Source: Streptomyces sp. TLI_105 (GTDB lineage Bacteria; Actinomycetota; Actinomycetes; Streptomycetales; Streptomycetaceae). From it: a stretch of DNA of 64,000 nt. The translations under genes were made by a program, and so were the position numbers. Where the stretch lies: assembly GCF_900105415.1 (NCBI RefSeq), contig NZ_FNSM01000001.1, positions 6,163,501-6,227,500 of the forward strand, read 5' to 3'. The notes below the pieces were generated by a model. That model saw nothing but the letters and a program-made list of their open reading frames with translations, made no database searches and was not told the origin of the DNA. Below, piece by piece: positions 17,735 to 26,446 of this stretch (the first letter of the stretch is position 1; every line of letters starts with the position of its first letter).

Positions 17735-20599
17735 GTGGCACACACCTGGATGACCAGCGCCGCCGTCTTCCTGCCCGCCGCCCTTCCCCGTGACGGCCGG
17801 GTCGCCTTCTGGGCCCCCGACGGCGGCTCACCGCCGGACCCGGCGGTGAGCGGGGCGGAGCGGGTCGAGCTGACCGTGGCCCGGCGGCACGGCAGCGGCG
17901 CCCGTGCCCGCTCCGTGCCCGCCGTGGCCCTGCCCGTCGAGGTCGCGCTGCCGCATCTCGTCGCGGCCCGCCACCACCCGGCCGCGCACCCCGCCACCGC
18001 CGGCTGGGGCGCCGCCACCCTGCACGCCCTGCACCTGGCCGCGCGCGGGCGGCTGCTGCCCGGACTGACCGCCGACGACCTGGACGCCTGGCGCGCCGGA
18101 CCGCTGGACGCCGAGGACATCGCCCACCTGCGGGCCGTCGCCGCCGCCCTGCCGTACGAGGGGTACGCCGTGCCGGTGCCGGGGCGCGGTCCGCTGCGGC
18201 TGCCCGAGCCCGAGGCCCTCGTGCGCGCCTTCCTCGACGCGGTCGCCGACATCCTGCCCCGCACCCCGGCCGCCGCCCACGCGGTCGGCGCGCCGTTCGC
18301 GGCGCGCGCCCCGCAGCACCTGCCCCGCGCGCGTGCCTGGGCCGCCGAGGCGGCGGCCGGGATGGACGCCGGGGTGCGGGTCTCGCTCCGCCTCGACCTG
18401 TCGCCGTACGAACTCTTCGACGCGACGGACACCACGGACACCGCCGGCCCGGACGGCGAAGGGGACGGCGGGGAGCGCCACGCCGCCGCCGCGCTCCTCC
18501 AGATCCACAGCCTCGCCGACCCCACCCTCGTCATCGACGCCGCGGACCTGTGGGCGGGGGACGGCGAGCACTTCGGGCCCCGCGCCCGGATCGACGCCGT
18601 CCTCGCCCTGCGCCGGGCCGCCCGCGTCTGGCCCCCGCTCTCCCGCCTCCTGGAGCGGGACGTGCCCGACGTCCTCGCCGTCACCGAGGACGAGCTGTAC
18701 GAACTGCTCGGCCCGGCCGCCGCCCGCCTCGCCGACGCGGGGGTCGCACTCCACTGGCCGCGGGAACTCGCCCGCTCCCTCAGCGCCTCCGCCGTCGTCC
18801 GTCCCGCGCACGCCGCGCCCGGCTCCGCCACCGACGGCACCTCCTTCTTCGACAGCGAGGAGCTCCTGCGGTTCAACTGGCAGCTGGCGCTCGACGGCGA
18901 CCCGCTCACCGAGCGCGAGATGGACCTCCTGGCCGAGGCCCACCGGCCCGTCGTGCGCCTCCGCGACCAGTGGGTCGTCGTCGACCCCGCCCTCGTCCGC
19001 AAGGCCCGCAAGCGGGAACTCGGCCTGCTCGAACCGGTCGACGCCCTCGCCGCCGCGCTCACCGGCACCGCCGAGGTCGACGGCGAGTCCGTCCCCGCCG
19101 TCCCCGTCGGAGCCCTCGCCGCGCTCCGCGACCGGCTCCTGGCCGGCCCCGAGGACGTGCAGGCACCCCCCGGCCTCACCGCCACCCTGCGCGACTACCA
19201 GCTCCGCGGCCTCGCCTGGCTGGACCTGATGACCTCCCTCGGCCTCGGCGGCTGCCTCGCCGACGACATGGGACTCGGCAAGACCGTCACCCTCATCGCC
19301 CTCCACCTGCGCCGCGCCCGCCGCGCCCCCACCCTCGTCGTCTGCCCGGCCTCCCTCCTCGGCAACTGGCAGCGGGAGGTGCGGAAGTTCGCCCCCGATG
19401 TGCCCGTCCGGCGCTTCCACGGCACGGACCGGGACCTCGACGGCACCGAGGGCGGTTTCGTCCTCACCACCTACGGCACCCTGCGCACCAGCGCCGCCCG
19501 GCTCGCCGAGCGGGAGTGGGGGATGGTCGTCGCCGACGAGGCGCAGCACGTCAAGAACCCCTTCTCCGCGACCGCCAAGGCGCTGCGCGAGATCCCCGCC
19601 CCCGCCAGGGTCGCCCTCACCGGCACCCCAGTGGAGAACAACCTCTCCGAACTCTGGGCGCTCCTCGACTGGACCACCCCCGGTCTCCTCGGACCGCTCA
19701 AGACCTTCCGCTCCCGCCACGCCCGGGCCGTGGAGAACCACGAGGAGATCGAGCACGAGGAGGCCGTCGAGCGGCTCGCCCGGCTCGTGCGCCCCTTCCT
19801 GCTGCGCCGCCGCAAGTCCGACCCCGGGATCGTCCCCGAACTCCCGCCGAAGACGGAGTCCGACCATCCCGTCGCCCTCACCCGCGAACAGGCCTCGCTG
19901 TACGAGGCGGTCGTCCGCGAGACCATGGCCCGCATCGAGGGCGCCGAGGGCATGGCCCGCCGGGGCCTCGTCATGAGCCTGCTGACCTCCCTCAAGCAGA
20001 TCTGCAACCACCCCGCGCAGTACCTCAAGGAACAGGCCCCGCGCGGCAGCGGCACCGCGCGGCTCGCCGGCCGGTCCGGGAAGCTCGCCCTGCTCGACGA
20101 GCTCCTCGACACGATCCTCGCGGAGGACGGGTCCGTACTCGTCTTCACCCAGTACGTGTCGATGGCGCGGCTCCTCGCCGACCACCTGGCCGCGCGGGGC
20201 GTCCCCGCCCAACTCCTGCACGGCGGCACGCCGGTGGCCGAGCGGGAGCGGATGGTCGACCGCTTCCAGGCCGGCGAGGTCCCCGTCTTCCTGCTCTCCC
20301 TGAAGGCCGCGGGCACCGGCCTCAACCTCACCCGGGCCGGCCACGTCGTCCACTACGACCGCTGGTGGAACCCGGCCGTCGAGGAGCAGGCCACCGACCG
20401 GGCCTACCGCATCGGGCAGACCCAGCCGGTGCAGGTCCACCGGCTCGTCGCCGAGGGCACCGTCGAGGACCGCATCGCCGAGATGCTCCGCGCCAAACGG
20501 GCCCTGGCCGACGCCGTCCTCGGCTCCGGCGAGGCCGCCCTCACCGAACTCACCGACCGGGAGCTCGCCGACCTGGTGTCCCTGAGGAGGCCCTCGTGA
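17735..20599 (+). CDS. SNF2/SWI2-family DEAD-like helicase (HepA type)
   Basis: 954 residues from GTG 17735. The N-terminal 460 residues are Ala-rich and belong to the bacterial SNF2-associated region. The motor follows: DDMGLGKT Walker A near 510, VVADEAQHVKN (DEAQ box) near 600, LTGTPVENNLSELW, and the second RecA lobe with LFTQYVSMARLL-type motif and RAYRIGQTQPVQVHRL (motif VI). Such enzymes are ATP-driven DNA translocases. The stop overlaps the start of the SWIM gene (GTGA), so the two are translationally coupled. The upstream PafBC-like promoter suggests DNA-damage induction. Confidence 0.93.
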   Translation: MAHTWMTSAAVFLPAALPRDGRVAFWAPDGGSPPDPAVSGAERVELTVARRHGSGARARSVPAVALPVEVALPHLVAARHHPAAHPATAGWGAATLHALHLAARGRLLPGLTADDLDAWRAGPLDAEDIAHLRAVAAALPYEGYAVPVPGRGPLRLPEPEALVRAFLDAVADILPRTPAAAHAVGAPFAARAPQHLPRARAWAAEAAAGMDAGVRVSLRLDLSPYELFDATDTTDTAGPDGEGDGGERHAAAALLQIHSLADPTLVIDAADLWAGDGEHFGPRARIDAVLALRRAARVWPPLSRLLERDVPDVLAVTEDELYELLGPAAARLADAGVALHWPRELARSLSASAVVRPAHAAPGSATDGTSFFDSEELLRFNWQLALDGDPLTEREMDLLAEAHRPVVRLRDQWVVVDPALVRKARKRELGLLEPVDALAAALTGTAEVDGESVPAVPVGALAALRDRLLAGPEDVQAPPGLTATLRDYQLRGLAWLDLMTSLGLGGCLADDMGLGKTVTLIALHLRRARRAPTLVVCPASLLGNWQREVRKFAPDVPVRRFHGTDRDLDGTEGGFVLTTYGTLRTSAARLAEREWGMVVADEAQHVKNPFSATAKALREIPAPARVALTGTPVENNLSELWALLDWTTPGLLGPLKTFRSRHARAVENHEEIEHEEAVERLARLVRPFLLRRRKSDPGIVPELPPKTESDHPVALTREQASLYEAVVRETMARIEGAEGMARRGLVMSLLTSLKQICNHPAQYLKEQAPRGSGTARLAGRSGKLALLDELLDTILAEDGSVLVFTQYVSMARLLADHLAARGVPAQLLHGGTPVAERERMVDRFQAGEVPVFLLSLKAAGTGLNLTRAGHVVHYDRWWNPAVEEQATDRAYRIGQTQPVQVHRLVAEGTVEDRIAEMLRAKRALADAVLGSGEAALTELTDRELADLVSLRRPS

Positions 20600-21876
20600 A
20601 CCACGCAAGGGGCGCGCGGGGCGCCCGGGGCGCCGCCCTCCGGCACGACGACCGCCGCCGCAGCTTCCCGCAGGTCGCGCCGCGCTCGGCCCCCGACGGC
20701 CGGTTCGCCGCCACCTGGTGGGGAAACGCCTGGGTGGCCGCCCTGGAGGACGCCGCCCTCGACGCGGCCCGTCTCGCGCGGGGCAAGGCGTACGCGGGGC
20801 GCGGCCACGTCGACGCGATCACGGTCACCCCCGGCCGGGTCGTCGCCTACGTCCACGGCAGCCGGCCCCGCCCGTACCGAACCGAGATCAGGATGCGGAC
20901 CCTCGGCGACGACGGCTGGGAGCGGTTCCTCGACGAGGCCGCCGCCCGCCCCGACCACATCGCCGCCCTGCTCGACAAGGACGTGCCGCACGCCCTGGAG
21001 GCGGTCGCCGGACTGCTGCCCGCGCCGGGCGACCTCGTCCCCGACTGCTCCTGCCCGGACGACGGTTACCCCTGCAAGCACGCCGCCGCCCTCTGCTACC
21101 AGGCCGCCCGTCTCCTCGACGAGGACCCGTTCGTCCTCTTCCTGATGCGCGGCCGCGGGGAGCAGGAGCTCCTCGCCGAGCTCACCCGGCGCAACGCCGC
21201 CCGGGGCGCCGCCGAGACGGGCGCCGCCGCCCCGCCGATGCCCACGGTCCCCGCCCGTGTCGCGCTCGCCGCGGCCACCGGGGCAGGGCTCCCGCCGCTG
21301 CCGCCCGAGCTGCCGGTCCCGGACCGGCCCGGCCGCCCGGCGGTCTTCCCGCCGGACCCGGACGCCCCCGATCCGCTCGCCCTCGACCTCCTCGCCACCG
21401 AGGCCGCCGCCCGCGCCCACGCCTTCCTCGCCACCGGCCACGACCCGGTCGCCGCGCTCACTCCCTGGCAGGACGCGGTCCGGCTGGCCGCCGCGCACCC
21501 CGGCTCCGGCCTCACCGCCTCGTCGCGCGCGCTCTACCGCGACCTGGCGGGCGCCCTCGACCGGACCCCCACGGAGCTCGCCCGCGCCGTCGCCGCCTGG
21601 CGCCAGGGCGGCGCGGCGGGCCTCGCCGTCCTCGAAGAGCCCTGGGATCCGCCGGCCGGTCCGTTCGACCGGGCCAGACCCGCGCTGCTCGCCGCCGACT
21701 TCCCCGCCTTCCGCCCCTGGCGCAACAGGCTCTCCGGGGAGTCCCTCCAGCTCCGGCTCGGCCGCGACGGCCTCTGGTACGGGTACGAGTCGGACGCCGG
21801 CCGCGAGGACTGGTGGCCGCGCGGCGCCCCCGACCCGGACCCGGTGGGTGCCCTCACCGATCTCCTGGGGCGCTGA
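20596..21876 (+). CDS. SWIM zinc-finger protein, partner of the SNF2 helicase
   Basis: 426 residues from GTG 20596. The SWIM motif CxCx(6)CxH is present: CSC at 151-153 and CKH at about 160-162. SWIM domains bind nucleic acid or protein and are repeatedly found next to SNF2 ATPases in bacteria. An N-terminal segment FAATWWGNAWVAALE resembles other bacterial SWIM proteins. The rest is Ala/Pro-rich with a C-terminal helical domain ending WYGYESDAGREDWWPRG. The four-base overlap with the helicase gene argues for a stoichiometric complex. Confidence 0.88.
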   Translation: MNHARGARGARGAALRHDDRRRSFPQVAPRSAPDGRFAATWWGNAWVAALEDAALDAARLARGKAYAGRGHVDAITVTPGRVVAYVHGSRPRPYRTEIRMRTLGDDGWERFLDEAAARPDHIAALLDKDVPHALEAVAGLLPAPGDLVPDCSCPDDGYPCKHAAALCYQAARLLDEDPFVLFLMRGRGEQELLAELTRRNAARGAAETGAAAPPMPTVPARVALAAATGAGLPPLPPELPVPDRPGRPAVFPPDPDAPDPLALDLLATEAAARAHAFLATGHDPVAALTPWQDAVRLAAAHPGSGLTASSRALYRDLAGALDRTPTELARAVAAWRQGGAAGLAVLEEPWDPPAGPFDRARPALLAADFPAFRPWRNRLSGESLQLRLGRDGLWYGYESDAGREDWWPRGAPDPDPVGALTDLLGR

Positions 21877-21880
21877 GGGG

Positions 21881-21940
21881 TGTCGACGGGCGTGGACGGA
21901 TGTCGAAAAGCGTCGGCAGGTGTCGACGGGTGTTGACCCG
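21881..21940. repeat. three 20-base tandem repeats
   Basis: Units 21881-21900, 21901-21920 and 21921-21940 each begin TGTCGA and keep a 20-base period, with internal divergence. They lie just after the SWIM stop, before the chaplin gene. No function evident. Confidence 0.7.
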
Positions 21941-22064
21941 ACACTCGAACGGATTCCCACTCGATGGAGTGAAACCCGTCAACGGCCGGATCCGGCACGC
22001 ACGTTTGTCGCGTTGATTCCGGTACGGGCACTTGCCCGTGCACACCTCCGGAAGGCAGGAAGCC

Positions 22065-22853
22065 ATGAGGCAGATTCGCCGAAGTGGTCTGGCCACACTG
22101 TTGGTCACGGGCGGAGCGCTCGCCCTCTCGGCGGGCGCCGCGCACGCCGACGCCGGCGCCGAGGGCGCCGCGGTCGGTTCGCCGGGAGTCGGTTCCGGCA
22201 ACACGATCCAGCTGCCGGTGCACGTGCCGGTCAACGCCTGCGGCAACACGGTCAACGTCGTCGGACTGCTCAACCCGGCCGCGGGCAACAGCTGTGCCAA
22301 CCGCTCCGCCGAGCGCGAGACCGGGGGCTACGGGGACGAGAAGGGCGGCGGCTCCCACAAGGACATGCCCGCCACCCCGCGCGGCGGCGAGCAGGCCGGC
22401 GGCTCCCAGACCGGCTCCCACGGCGCCGGCTCCTCCAACGGCGGCGGGTCCACCGCCGAGACCCACGCCCAGGGATCCCCCGGCGTGCTCTCCGGGAACG
22501 GCATCCAGCTGCCCATCGACCTGCCCGTGAACGTCAGCGGCAACTCGGTCAACGTGGTCGGCATCGCCAACCCGGCCATCGGCAACACCGCGGTGAACGG
22601 CCCGGCCAAGCCCCAGCAGCCGATCGAGACGCCGACGCCGCGCCCGCAGACCCCCGTGCGGAACGTGCCGGGGCCGCGGGCCGAGACCGTGACCCCCGCC
22701 CCGGTCCCCGCGCCGCAGGGCGGGACGAGCACGGCCTCGCTGGCCGCCACGGGTTCGGACGCCATGGGCTACGCCGGTTCCGTGAGCGCCGCGCTGCTCC
22801 TCGGCGGCGCCCTGCTGTACCGCCGTGGACGCCGCGCCGGCGACCAGGCCTGA
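22065..22853 (+). CDS. long chaplin with sortase signal
   Basis: 262 residues. A signal peptide (1-28, ending AHA) precedes chaplin domain 1 (about 38-78, with the Cys pair in NACGNTV...NSCAN), a Gly/Ser-rich linker, chaplin domain 2 (about 140-178) and a Pro/Thr-rich wall-spanning stretch. A sorting signal LAATG (near 230), a hydrophobic segment and RRGRR end the protein. Long chaplins (ChpA-C) are linked to peptidoglycan by sortase and help coat aerial hyphae with an amphipathic layer. Domain 2 has Ser and Val where the two Cys normally sit, so it cannot form the usual disulfide. Confidence 0.93.
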   Translation: MRQIRRSGLATLLVTGGALALSAGAAHADAGAEGAAVGSPGVGSGNTIQLPVHVPVNACGNTVNVVGLLNPAAGNSCANRSAERETGGYGDEKGGGSHKDMPATPRGGEQAGGSQTGSHGAGSSNGGGSTAETHAQGSPGVLSGNGIQLPIDLPVNVSGNSVNVVGIANPAIGNTAVNGPAKPQQPIETPTPRPQTPVRNVPGPRAETVTPAPVPAPQGGTSTASLAATGSDAMGYAGSVSAALLLGGALLYRRGRRAGDQA

Positions 22854-22900
22854 GGATCGGTCCCCCGCGGCCCGGTCGACGCGGGCTGACGCCCGAGCCG

Positions 22901-23590
22901 TCAGCCGCGTTCCCGGCCGCTCGTGGTCCCGCCGCCCTGGCGCCAGGTCCGGAGCACCGCCTCGATGGCGGGCGCGACCCTCGTCCGGGCCTGGTGCCGG
23001 GGAACCCCCTGCATCAGCAGGGAGTCGTACGGCGTGTCGACATGTCGTACGGAGGCTCGTACCGCGGCGGTGACCGCGCCGCGGTCGAGCGAGCGGCCCG
23101 CGGCCGTGCGCCCCACGCGTCCGCTGCCCTTCGCCGAGGCGTGGACGGCGATCTCCGTGGCCCGGTCCGCCGGGCAGGACGGGAAGAGCCGCAGGATCTC
23201 CGCCAGGAGCGCCGCGGTGATCTCGGCGTCTGCGGCCGCGCGCCGCACCGCGTCCCGGGCCCGCCGCGCGGCCCGCGCCTCGGCGTCCGCCAGGCAGGCC
23301 CGTTCCGCCTCGGCGAGTGCGGCCTCCTCGACGAGCAGGCCCTGACGCTCGTACCGCGTGCGGCGCCGGTTGTGCCGTACGACCACGGCCCAGAGCGTGC
23401 TGCCCTCCCGGGCGCGACGGGTGAGCGCCGTGTCGCCCCGGCGCAGGAAGACCAGATGGCCGAGGTCGGCGCAGTCCAGACAGACCGGCGCGTTGTACTC
23501 GACGATCATCCGGTCCAGCGGCCCCCGGTGGCATTCCGAGCAGCGGCGGCGCCGGAGCGGCTCGACGACGACGGGAGCGACGAGGTCCAC
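22901..23590 (-). CDS. DUF2293 domain-containing protein
   Basis: 229 residues from GTG 23590. N-terminal CSECH...CLDC is a possible zinc ribbon (Cys pairs near residues 13-16 and 32-35). The C terminal third, with LFPSCPADRATEIA and VRHVDTPYDSLLMQGV, matches the DUF2293 pattern. An Ala/Arg-rich helical linker separates them. Function unknown; the zinc ribbon suggests nucleic-acid or protein binding. It starts 14 bases after the stop of the upstream membrane-anchored gene, so the two are likely co-transcribed. Confidence 0.8.
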   Translation of the reverse strand: MDLVAPVVVEPLRRRRCSECHRGPLDRMIVEYNAPVCLDCADLGHLVFLRRGDTALTRRAREGSTLWAVVVRHNRRRTRYERQGLLVEEAALAEAERACLADAEARAARRARDAVRRAAADAEITAALLAEILRLFPSCPADRATEIAVHASAKGSGRVGRTAAGRSLDRGAVTAAVRASVRHVDTPYDSLLMQGVPRHQARTRVAPAIEAVLRTWRQGGGTTSGRERG

Positions 23591-23603
23591 GGCCGGTCCC
23601 CGC

Positions 23604-24062
23604 TCAGCGGACGCCGGGCGCGGCGGCGGCGATGAACAGGGCGAGTGCCTCCTTGGCCTGCTCGGAGCGGCGGGCGCGGTCCGCCTCGTCGACCGCCTCG
23701 TGCATGCAGTGGGACTCCACGAAGGCCGCCTCGGCGAGTCGCCGGGTCTCCGGGTCGTCACAGACCAACTGGACGCGGAAGAGGGCCTGTCGGGCGGCGG
23801 TCCGCTGTCGGTAGGAGGCGTGACGGGACTCCTCCGCCTCCTCCGAGCCGGGATGCGCCAGGGCCCGGAACCAGCGGTCGTTCTGGCTGTGGCGGTAGTC
23901 GACGACCGCGCCCGCGAAGGCGCTGTAGGTCTCGATCCGCTCCTGCCGGAGCTGCTCGGTGCGGGCGAGCGCGGCCGTGCGCTCGGTGGCCCGCGCCTGG
24001 AACCAGTGCGTGAAGACCACGCCCAGCAGGGTTCCCGCCACGGCTATCAGCGCCGCATCCAT
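23604..24062 (-). CDS. membrane-anchored coiled-coil protein, unknown
   Basis: 152 residues from ATG 24062. A single N-terminal membrane segment (MDAALIAVAGTLLGVVFTHW) is followed by charged helices rich in Arg, Glu and Ala likely to be coiled coil. This layout is common in small Streptomyces hypothetical proteins. I recognise no family. It lies upstream of the DUF2293 gene on the same strand. Confidence 0.7.
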   Translation of the reverse strand: MDAALIAVAGTLLGVVFTHWFQARATERTAALARTEQLRQERIETYSAFAGAVVDYRHSQNDRWFRALAHPGSEEAEESRHASYRQRTAARQALFRVQLVCDDPETRRLAEAAFVESHCMHEAVDEADRARRSEQAKEALALFIAAAAPGVR

Positions 24063-24131
24063 GACCGGCCGCCCTCCCCGTACTCCTCGGCCTTCAGACC
24101 CGTAGATCATGACAGCACGAGGGGCCCGACG

Positions 24132-25343
24132 TCACTGCCGGTAGCCGCTCAGGAATCGGCCGATACGGCTGACGGCGGCGTCGAGGTCGTCGGCGTACGG
24201 CAGGGTCAGGATGCGGAAGTGGTCCGGACGCGGCCAGTTGAAGCCGGTGCCCTGCACGACCTGGATCTTCTCCCGCAGCAGCAGGTCGAGGACGAACCTC
24301 TCGTCGTCGTGGATCTTGTGCACGGCGGGGTCGAGTCGCGGGAAGGCGTACAGCGCGCCCTTCGGCTTCACGCAGGAGACGCCCGGGATCTCGTTGAGCT
24401 TCTCCCAGGCCCGGTCGCGCTGTTCGCGCAGCCGGCCGCCCGGGGCGCACAGCTCGTGGATCGACTGCCGGCCGCCGAGCGCGGCCTGGATGGCGTACTG
24501 GGCGGGGGCGTTGGGGCAGAGCCGCATGGAGGCCAGCATCGTGAGGCCCTCCAGGTAGTTCCTGGCGTGCTGCTTCGGGCCGGTGACGACCAGCCAGCCG
24601 GAGCGGAAGCCCGCGACCCGGTAGGTCTTGGAGAGGCCGCCGAAGGTGAGGACGACCAGGTCGGGGGCGAGGGAGGCGATCGGGTGGTGAACGGCCTCGT
24701 CGTAGACGATCTGGTCGTAGATCTCGTCGGCGAGGACCATGAGGTTGTGGCGGCGGGCGAGGTCGAGGATGCCGTCGAGGACCTCCTTCGGATAGACCGC
24801 GCCGGTGGGGTTGTTGGGGTTGATGACGACGACGGCCCGGGTCCGGTCGGTGATCTTCGACGCCATGTCGTCGAGGTCCGGGTACCAGTCGGCCGACTCG
24901 TCGCAGAGGTAGTGCACGGGCTTGCCGCCCGCGAGGGTCGTGACGGCCGTCCACAGGGGGTAGTCGGGGGCCGGGATCAGGACCTCGTCGCCGTCCTCCA
25001 GGAGGGCCTGGGTGGCCATCGAGATGAGTTCGGAGACGCCGTTGCCGAGGTAGACGTCGTCGACGTCGACCTCGGTCAGGCCCATCGACTGGTAGCGCTG
25101 GGCGACGGCGCGGCGGGCGGACAGGATGCCGCGGGAGTCGGTGTAGCCATGGGCCTTGGGGAGCATCCGGATCATGTCCTGGACGATCTCCTCGGGCGCC
25201 TCGAAGCCGAAGAGCGCGGGGTTGCCGGTGTTGAGGCGCAGGACGCTGTGGCCCGCCTCCTCCAGGGCGTTGGCCTGCTCGATGACCGGGCCGCGGATCT
25301 CGTAGCAGACCTCGCTCAGCTTGCTCGACTGCCGAAACTCCAT
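24132..25343 (-). CDS. AlaA-like pyridoxal-phosphate aminotransferase
   Basis: 403 residues from ATG 25343 with a GGGGAGG ribosome site. Class I/II fold type I aminotransferase: VINPNNPTGAVYP (substrate/PLP region), ADEIYDQIVYD, and the PLP lysine in TFGGLSKTYRVAGFRSGW. Closest in pattern to AlaA/YfbQ-type glutamate-pyruvate aminotransferases, so it probably makes alanine from pyruvate in the cytoplasm, though other 2-oxo acids are possible. Divergent from the HxlR regulator with two palindromes between, implying direct control. Confidence 0.9.
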   Translation of the reverse strand: MEFRQSSKLSEVCYEIRGPVIEQANALEEAGHSVLRLNTGNPALFGFEAPEEIVQDMIRMLPKAHGYTDSRGILSARRAVAQRYQSMGLTEVDVDDVYLGNGVSELISMATQALLEDGDEVLIPAPDYPLWTAVTTLAGGKPVHYLCDESADWYPDLDDMASKITDRTRAVVVINPNNPTGAVYPKEVLDGILDLARRHNLMVLADEIYDQIVYDEAVHHPIASLAPDLVVLTFGGLSKTYRVAGFRSGWLVVTGPKQHARNYLEGLTMLASMRLCPNAPAQYAIQAALGGRQSIHELCAPGGRLREQRDRAWEKLNEIPGVSCVKPKGALYAFPRLDPAVHKIHDDERFVLDLLLREKIQVVQGTGFNWPRPDHFRILTLPYADDLDAAVSRIGRFLSGYRQ

Positions 25344-25370
25344 GCGCCGACCTCCCCAGAAGTGTTGGTG

Positions 25371-25405
25371 CTTGGTTTTACCAAGTTCGAGCTTGGAAAG
25401 TCCAA
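25371..25405. promoter_or_regulatory. double palindromic operator between aminotransferase and HxlR genes
   Basis: TTGGTTTTACCAA (25372-25384) and TTGGAAAGTCCAA (25393-25405) are both TTGG-N5-CCAA, with centres 21 bases apart, two helical turns. The right one covers the -35 of the HxlR promoter; the left one lies between that and the aminotransferase start. Likely binding sites of the HxlR protein. Confidence 0.65.
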
Positions 25406-25420
25406 CAACATGTCTAGACT
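25393..25420 (+). promoter_or_regulatory. promoter of the HxlR gene, leaderless
   Basis: TTGGAA (25393-25398), 16-base spacer, TAGACT (25415-25420), then seven bases to the ATG at 25428. Transcription should begin at the start codon. Confidence 0.6.
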
Positions 25421-25427
25421 GCGTCGC

Positions 25428-26057
25428 ATGCCACGTCAGCCACGCCGCCGCAGCTACGACCAGCACTGCGCCGCCGCGCGCGCCCTCGACCTCGTCGGCG
25501 ACCGCTGGACCCTGCTCGTCGTCCGCGAACTCCTCGCCGGGCCGCGCCGCTACACCGACCTCCACGCCGACCTCCCCGGCGTCAGCACCGACATGCTCGC
25601 CGGCCGCCTCAAGGACATGGAGGGCGCCGAACTCGTCACCCGGCGCCGACTGCCCCCGCCCGCCTCGGCGTACGTGTACGAACTCACCCCGCGCGGACGT
25701 GACCTGCTGCCCGTCCTGCGCACCCTCGCCGCCTGGGGCGCGCCCGAACTCGGCGAGCCGCGCCCCACCGACGCCGTCCGCGCCCACTGGTACGCGATCC
25801 CGCTCCTCGGCGCGCTGGCGGAGCTCGGCGCGGGGATCGTCCAAGTGACCCTCGACGAGGGCGAGTTCCACGTACGGCGCGGGGCCGACGGCAGCGTGGC
25901 CTACGGGGACGGAGGGGTGGACGCCCCCGACGCCCGGCTGCGGACCGACACGGCGACCTGCAGGGCCCTCGCCGCGGGGGAGCTGACCCTGCACGAGGTG
26001 CTCGAGTCGGGCCGCGCCGTGCTGGAGCGGGCCGCGCCGGTGGTCGCGCAGGCCTGA
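25428..26057 (+). CDS. HxlR family transcriptional regulator
   Basis: 209 residues. The winged-helix HxlR domain is at about 8-100: CAAARALDLVGDRWTLLVVREL, then RRYTDLHADLPGVSTDML and an ELTPRGRDLLPVL wing end. A C-terminal domain of about 100 residues, of the SCP2-like type found behind HxlR domains in actinobacteria, could bind a ligand. The ATG at 25428 is preferred over 25410 because the -10 TAGACT falls between them. It probably represses its own gene and the divergent aminotransferase. Confidence 0.88.
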   Translation: MPRQPRRRSYDQHCAAARALDLVGDRWTLLVVRELLAGPRRYTDLHADLPGVSTDMLAGRLKDMEGAELVTRRRLPPPASAYVYELTPRGRDLLPVLRTLAAWGAPELGEPRPTDAVRAHWYAIPLLGALAELGAGIVQVTLDEGEFHVRRGADGSVAYGDGGVDAPDARLRTDTATCRALAAGELTLHEVLESGRAVLERAAPVVAQA

Positions 26058-26072
26058 GGCCGGTGCCGGGGA

Positions 26073-26420
26073 TCAGACCTGCGCGGCCAGCGCCTTCGCC
26101 AGGCGGTCGCGGGCCGCGGTCTGCGCCGCTATGCGCGCGTCGATCACGGCGAGGCGCTCGCGGGCGATCTCCAGGGCGCGGGCGGACGGCGGGGCCGCCG
26201 AGACGTCCCCGTCCAGACAGGTGCGGAACGCGGAGACGTCGTCCAGCGTGAACCCCGCGTCCAGCAGGTACCGGATGTTCGACACCCGCGTGACGGCGAT
26301 CTCCTCGTACACCCGGTATCCGTTGGCCGCGCGGACCGACGTGATCACCCCCGCCTCCTCGTAGTGCCGCAGCGCGCGGGCCGACACCCCGGTCCGCCGG
26401 GCCAGTTCACCGATGCGCAA
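26073..26420 (-). CDS. MerR family transcriptional regulator
   Basis: 115 residues from TTG 26420, giving MRIGELARRTGVSARALRHY; GAGGAGG sits at the right distance, though GTG 26429 three codons upstream is also possible. The MerR helix-turn-helix is complete (TGVSARALRHYEEAGVI, YRVYEE), followed by a dimerising helix and no long effector domain. No Cys cluster, so not a metal sensor of the usual kind. It lies 26 bases after the SDR gene, and a MerR-like operator precedes that gene. Confidence 0.85.
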   Translation of the reverse strand: MRIGELARRTGVSARALRHYEEAGVITSVRAANGYRVYEEIAVTRVSNIRYLLDAGFTLDDVSAFRTCLDGDVSAAPPSARALEIARERLAVIDARIAAQTAARDRLAKALAAQV

Positions 26421-26446
26421 GGACGCCACCTCCTCACGCAGTCGTA

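Noticed and set aside
17828..20608. A 926-codon minus-strand frame across the SNF2 gene
   Set aside because: Gly/Glu/Asp/Arg-rich antisense shadow with no motifs; the SNF2 motifs are in the plus frame.
25410..25427. ATG at 25410 as start of the HxlR gene
   Set aside because: The -10 TAGACT (25415-25420) lies downstream of it, so it should not be transcribed.
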